Made by a program: the position numbers and the translations under genes. Shown here in pieces: positions 62,175-64,000 of a stretch of DNA of 64,000 bases (position 1 is the stretch's first letter; each line of letters begins with the position of its first letter). This stretch comes from Kluyvera ascorbata_C (GTDB lineage Bacteria; Pseudomonadota; Gammaproteobacteria; Enterobacterales; Enterobacteriaceae). The notes under the pieces were generated by a model. The model was not told the origin of the DNA, did not search any database, and saw only the letters and a program-made list of their open reading frames with translations. The stretch is from contig NZ_JBIQOI010000002.1 of NCBI RefSeq assembly GCF_044197065.1, positions 558,001-622,000 on the forward strand. Reading direction: 5' to 3'.

Positions 62175-63087
62175 TTCACCAGAACGCTCAGCCCCTGGAC
62201 TATGGCGACGATTGTGGCAGGAGCCCAGCGCCCGTTGGGGGCTGGTGATAGTGGCGCTAATGGTACTGGCGGCGCTGGCAGCACCGCTGACCGCTGTCTG
62301 GTTGGGGCACGGTGAGACCGAGCAGTTTCGCGATAGCGCGCTGTCGGATATGGGGATCCCCATTGGCCCCACCGCCGCCTTTCCGCTGGGTGCGGACGAT
62401 AACGGTCGCGATGTGTTGGTACGCACCCTTTATGGTACCCGCGTCTCATTGTTCATCGCTGTACCCGCGACCACGCTCGCCATGGTGATTGGCCTATTCG
62501 TTGGGCTGATTGGCGGCTATCGCGGCGGCAAAACCGATGCGTTTTGCCAGCAGTTGATAAACCTGGTGCTCTCCTTCCCGTTTGTGGTGACGGCGTTAAG
62601 CCTGCTGGCACTTAATCAGGGCGGCGAGAGTGGGCCGCGCGTCGACCCGGTGTGGGTAGTTATCTTTGTGATTACCTTCTTCTCCTGGGGCTACTTCGCA
62701 AGGCTCAGCCGTGGACTGGTACTGGATCTGCGCCAGCAGGAGTTTGTCTCAGCCGCCACGCTGATGGGAGTATCGCAGTGGCGCATTTTATGGCGCGATA
62801 TTATCCCCGGCGTGCTGCCAACGATGGGCGTCTACTGGGCTATTCAGCTACCGACCAATACTATCGCCGAAGCTACCCTCTCCTTTCTGGGCGTGGGTAT
62901 CCCGGCCCCTGCCGCCAGCCTTGGCAACATGATTGCCGACGTGCAGCGTTCGGCCATGTATCAGGTGCAGCCCTGGTTTTTAGCCGCTCCGGCGCTGGCG
63001 CTCTTCTTTACGGTACTGGGTTTTAACTGCCTGAGCAGCGGCCTGCGTAACGTCCTCGATCCTCATCTGGAGCGCCGACAGCCATGA
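62152..63087 (+). CDS. Peptide/nickel-type ABC permease (DppC-like) of the second importer
   Basis: 311 aa from the ATG at 62152 (AAGGAG upstream), so the start lies within the ATPase gene. Long N-terminal part, then FPLGADDNGRDVLVRTLYGTRVSLF and six membrane segments. EAA loop QEFVSAATLMGVSQWRILWRDIIPG. ATGA overlap with the next permease. Gene order C-then-B differs from the first importer. Confidence 0.9.
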   Translation: MTLPLLFDSPERSAPGLWRRLWQEPSARWGLVIVALMVLAALAAPLTAVWLGHGETEQFRDSALSDMGIPIGPTAAFPLGADDNGRDVLVRTLYGTRVSLFIAVPATTLAMVIGLFVGLIGGYRGGKTDAFCQQLINLVLSFPFVVTALSLLALNQGGESGPRVDPVWVVIFVITFFSWGYFARLSRGLVLDLRQQEFVSAATLMGVSQWRILWRDIIPGVLPTMGVYWAIQLPTNTIAEATLSFLGVGIPAPAASLGNMIADVQRSAMYQVQPWFLAAPALALFFTVLGFNCLSSGLRNVLDPHLERRQP

Positions 63088-64000
63088 CTTTCTTTTCGCT
63101 CATTAAAACCCTGCTGCGCACCGGACTGACGCTGCTGTTGGTGCTGATTGTGGCCTTTGTGCTAACCCGCATCGCCTATCAGGACCCTGCGGTCATGCTG
63201 GCACCGCGTAATGCCACACCGGAGGCCATTGAGGCCATTGCCCGCGCGCTGCACCTGAATGACCCCTGGTATCAGCAACTGCGCTATTTCCTGCTGCGCG
63301 GCCCGGATGTTCAGGGCGCACCGGTCGGGATGCTGCACTGGCCGCCCGCGCTCGGCTATTCGTTCCGTTTCCAGACGCCGGTCACGCCGTTGATTTTGGA
63401 GAAAGTCCCCGTCACGCTTTCGTTAGCGCTGGGAGCTCTGGTCATCTGGACGGCGATTTCACTGCTGACGGGCGTACTGGCCGCGCGCTATCGCGAACGG
63501 TTTATCGACCGAGTGCTGGCGCTCTTCGCTTACATCGCGCTGTCGTTGCCGACGTTTCTCAGCGGAATGCTGATTATCTTCTTCCTGTTCTATCAGCTCT
63601 CGTTGCACAACATTGGCTGGTTTCCGGCGGGGGGATACGTGGCGTTTCGTGACGATCCATGGCAGTGGGCTCGCCATCTGATCCTGCCGTGGCTGACGCT
63701 GGCGTTGGCGGAGATCGGTATTTTTCAGCGGGTGCTACGCAGCAGTATGCTCGATGTGCTGCACCGGGACTATATCCGTACCGCGCGGGCAAAAGGCGTT
63801 CGCGAGTGGCGCGTCTATTTTGACCATGCGCTAAAACCGGCGCTTAGCCCGGTATTGATGCTCACCGGGCTGGAACTGGCGGCCATTATGGGAGGGGCGA
63901 TTGTCACCGAGAAGATGTTCGGCCTTGACGGCGTCGGGCGACTGGCCATCGATGCGGCGCTGGACGGCGATTTCCCGGTGGTCATCGGTACCACCATTTT
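63084..64000 (+). CDS. Peptide/nickel-type ABC permease (DppB-like), truncated by window end
   Basis: Partial: 305 codons present, no stop codon before the end. MTFFSLIKTLLRTGLTLLLVLIVAFVL start, then membrane segments and the EAA loop RDYIRTARAKGVREWRVYFDHALKPAL. The last residues (GVGRLAIDAALDGDFPVVIGTTI) are near the usual C-terminus. Whatever follows may belong to the same operon. Confidence 0.88.
   Translation, partial: MTFFSLIKTLLRTGLTLLLVLIVAFVLTRIAYQDPAVMLAPRNATPEAIEAIARALHLNDPWYQQLRYFLLRGPDVQGAPVGMLHWPPALGYSFRFQTPVTPLILEKVPVTLSLALGALVIWTAISLLTGVLAARYRERFIDRVLALFAYIALSLPTFLSGMLIIFFLFYQLSLHNIGWFPAGGYVAFRDDPWQWARHLILPWLTLALAEIGIFQRVLRSSMLDVLHRDYIRTARAKGVREWRVYFDHALKPALSPVLMLTGLELAAIMGGAIVTEKMFGLDGVGRLAIDAALDGDFPVVIGTTI

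Overview
The window is chromosomal DNA from an enteric bacterium (Enterobacteriaceae). The backbone proteins PutA, PutP, GhrA, YcdX, YcdY, PhoH, EfeUOB, RutR, WrbA and YccJ read nearly residue for residue like their E. coli counterparts and keep the E. coli 22-23 min order. Intergenic REP/BIME repeats are of the E. coli/Citrobacter/Enterobacter type. It is not E. coli K-12: csgBAC, csgEFG, rutABCDEFG and agp are absent at their usual places, and accessory modules are interleaved with the backbone.

Layout. 1-3.2 kb: a CsgD regulator without its curli operons, divergent from a secreted glycine/asparagine/glutamine repeat protein. 3.2-6.1 kb: ycdZ, ycdY, ycdX, ghrA. 6.3-9.5 kb: two identical tRNA-Ser(GGA) genes flanking a LysR/pirin/isochorismatase islet. 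9.6-13.3 kb: a MetNIQ-type ABC importer with an SfnB-family flavoprotein. 13.6-18.3 kb: phoH and a Fur-boxed efeUOB operon. 18.5-24.5 kb: the putP/putA divergon with five GTTGCA operators. 24.7-27.3 kb: an LprI-like protein, an orphan rutR, ymdF, wrbA, yccJ. 27.4-30.5 kb: a polar amino-acid ABC importer. 30.9-33.7 kb: an LTXXQ (Spy-like) periplasmic protein, a small Cys-paired periplasmic protein, a TetR regulator, and a MarT/FidL-like pair.

34.3-45.2 kb is a complete GRM2-type choline-degrading microcompartment locus: shell proteins CmcA-E, aldehyde dehydrogenase CutF, alcohol dehydrogenase CutO, long-form choline TMA-lyase CutC (1128 aa), activase CutD, PduL-type phosphotransacylase CutH, a flavoprotein-like protein, and two SMR transporters. 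Choline would be cleaved inside the shell to trimethylamine and acetaldehyde. Acetaldehyde is then split between ethanol (CutO) and acetyl-CoA/acetyl phosphate (CutF, CutH). A CSS-type EAL c-di-GMP phosphodiesterase follows.

47.0-64.0 kb is a two-transporter organosulfur-type cluster: three bacterial-luciferase-like monooxygenases, a DszC/SfnB-like flavoprotein, an Eis-like GNAT acetyltransferase and two complete peptide/nickel-type ABC importers, the last permease running off the end. Several proteins of this cluster and of the two other import modules are nearly free of Met and Cys, a signature of proteins made during sulfur starvation. The most novel material is the csgD/Gly-rich pair, the acetyltransferase-containing monooxygenase cluster, and the shared targeting helix in the choline microcompartment.
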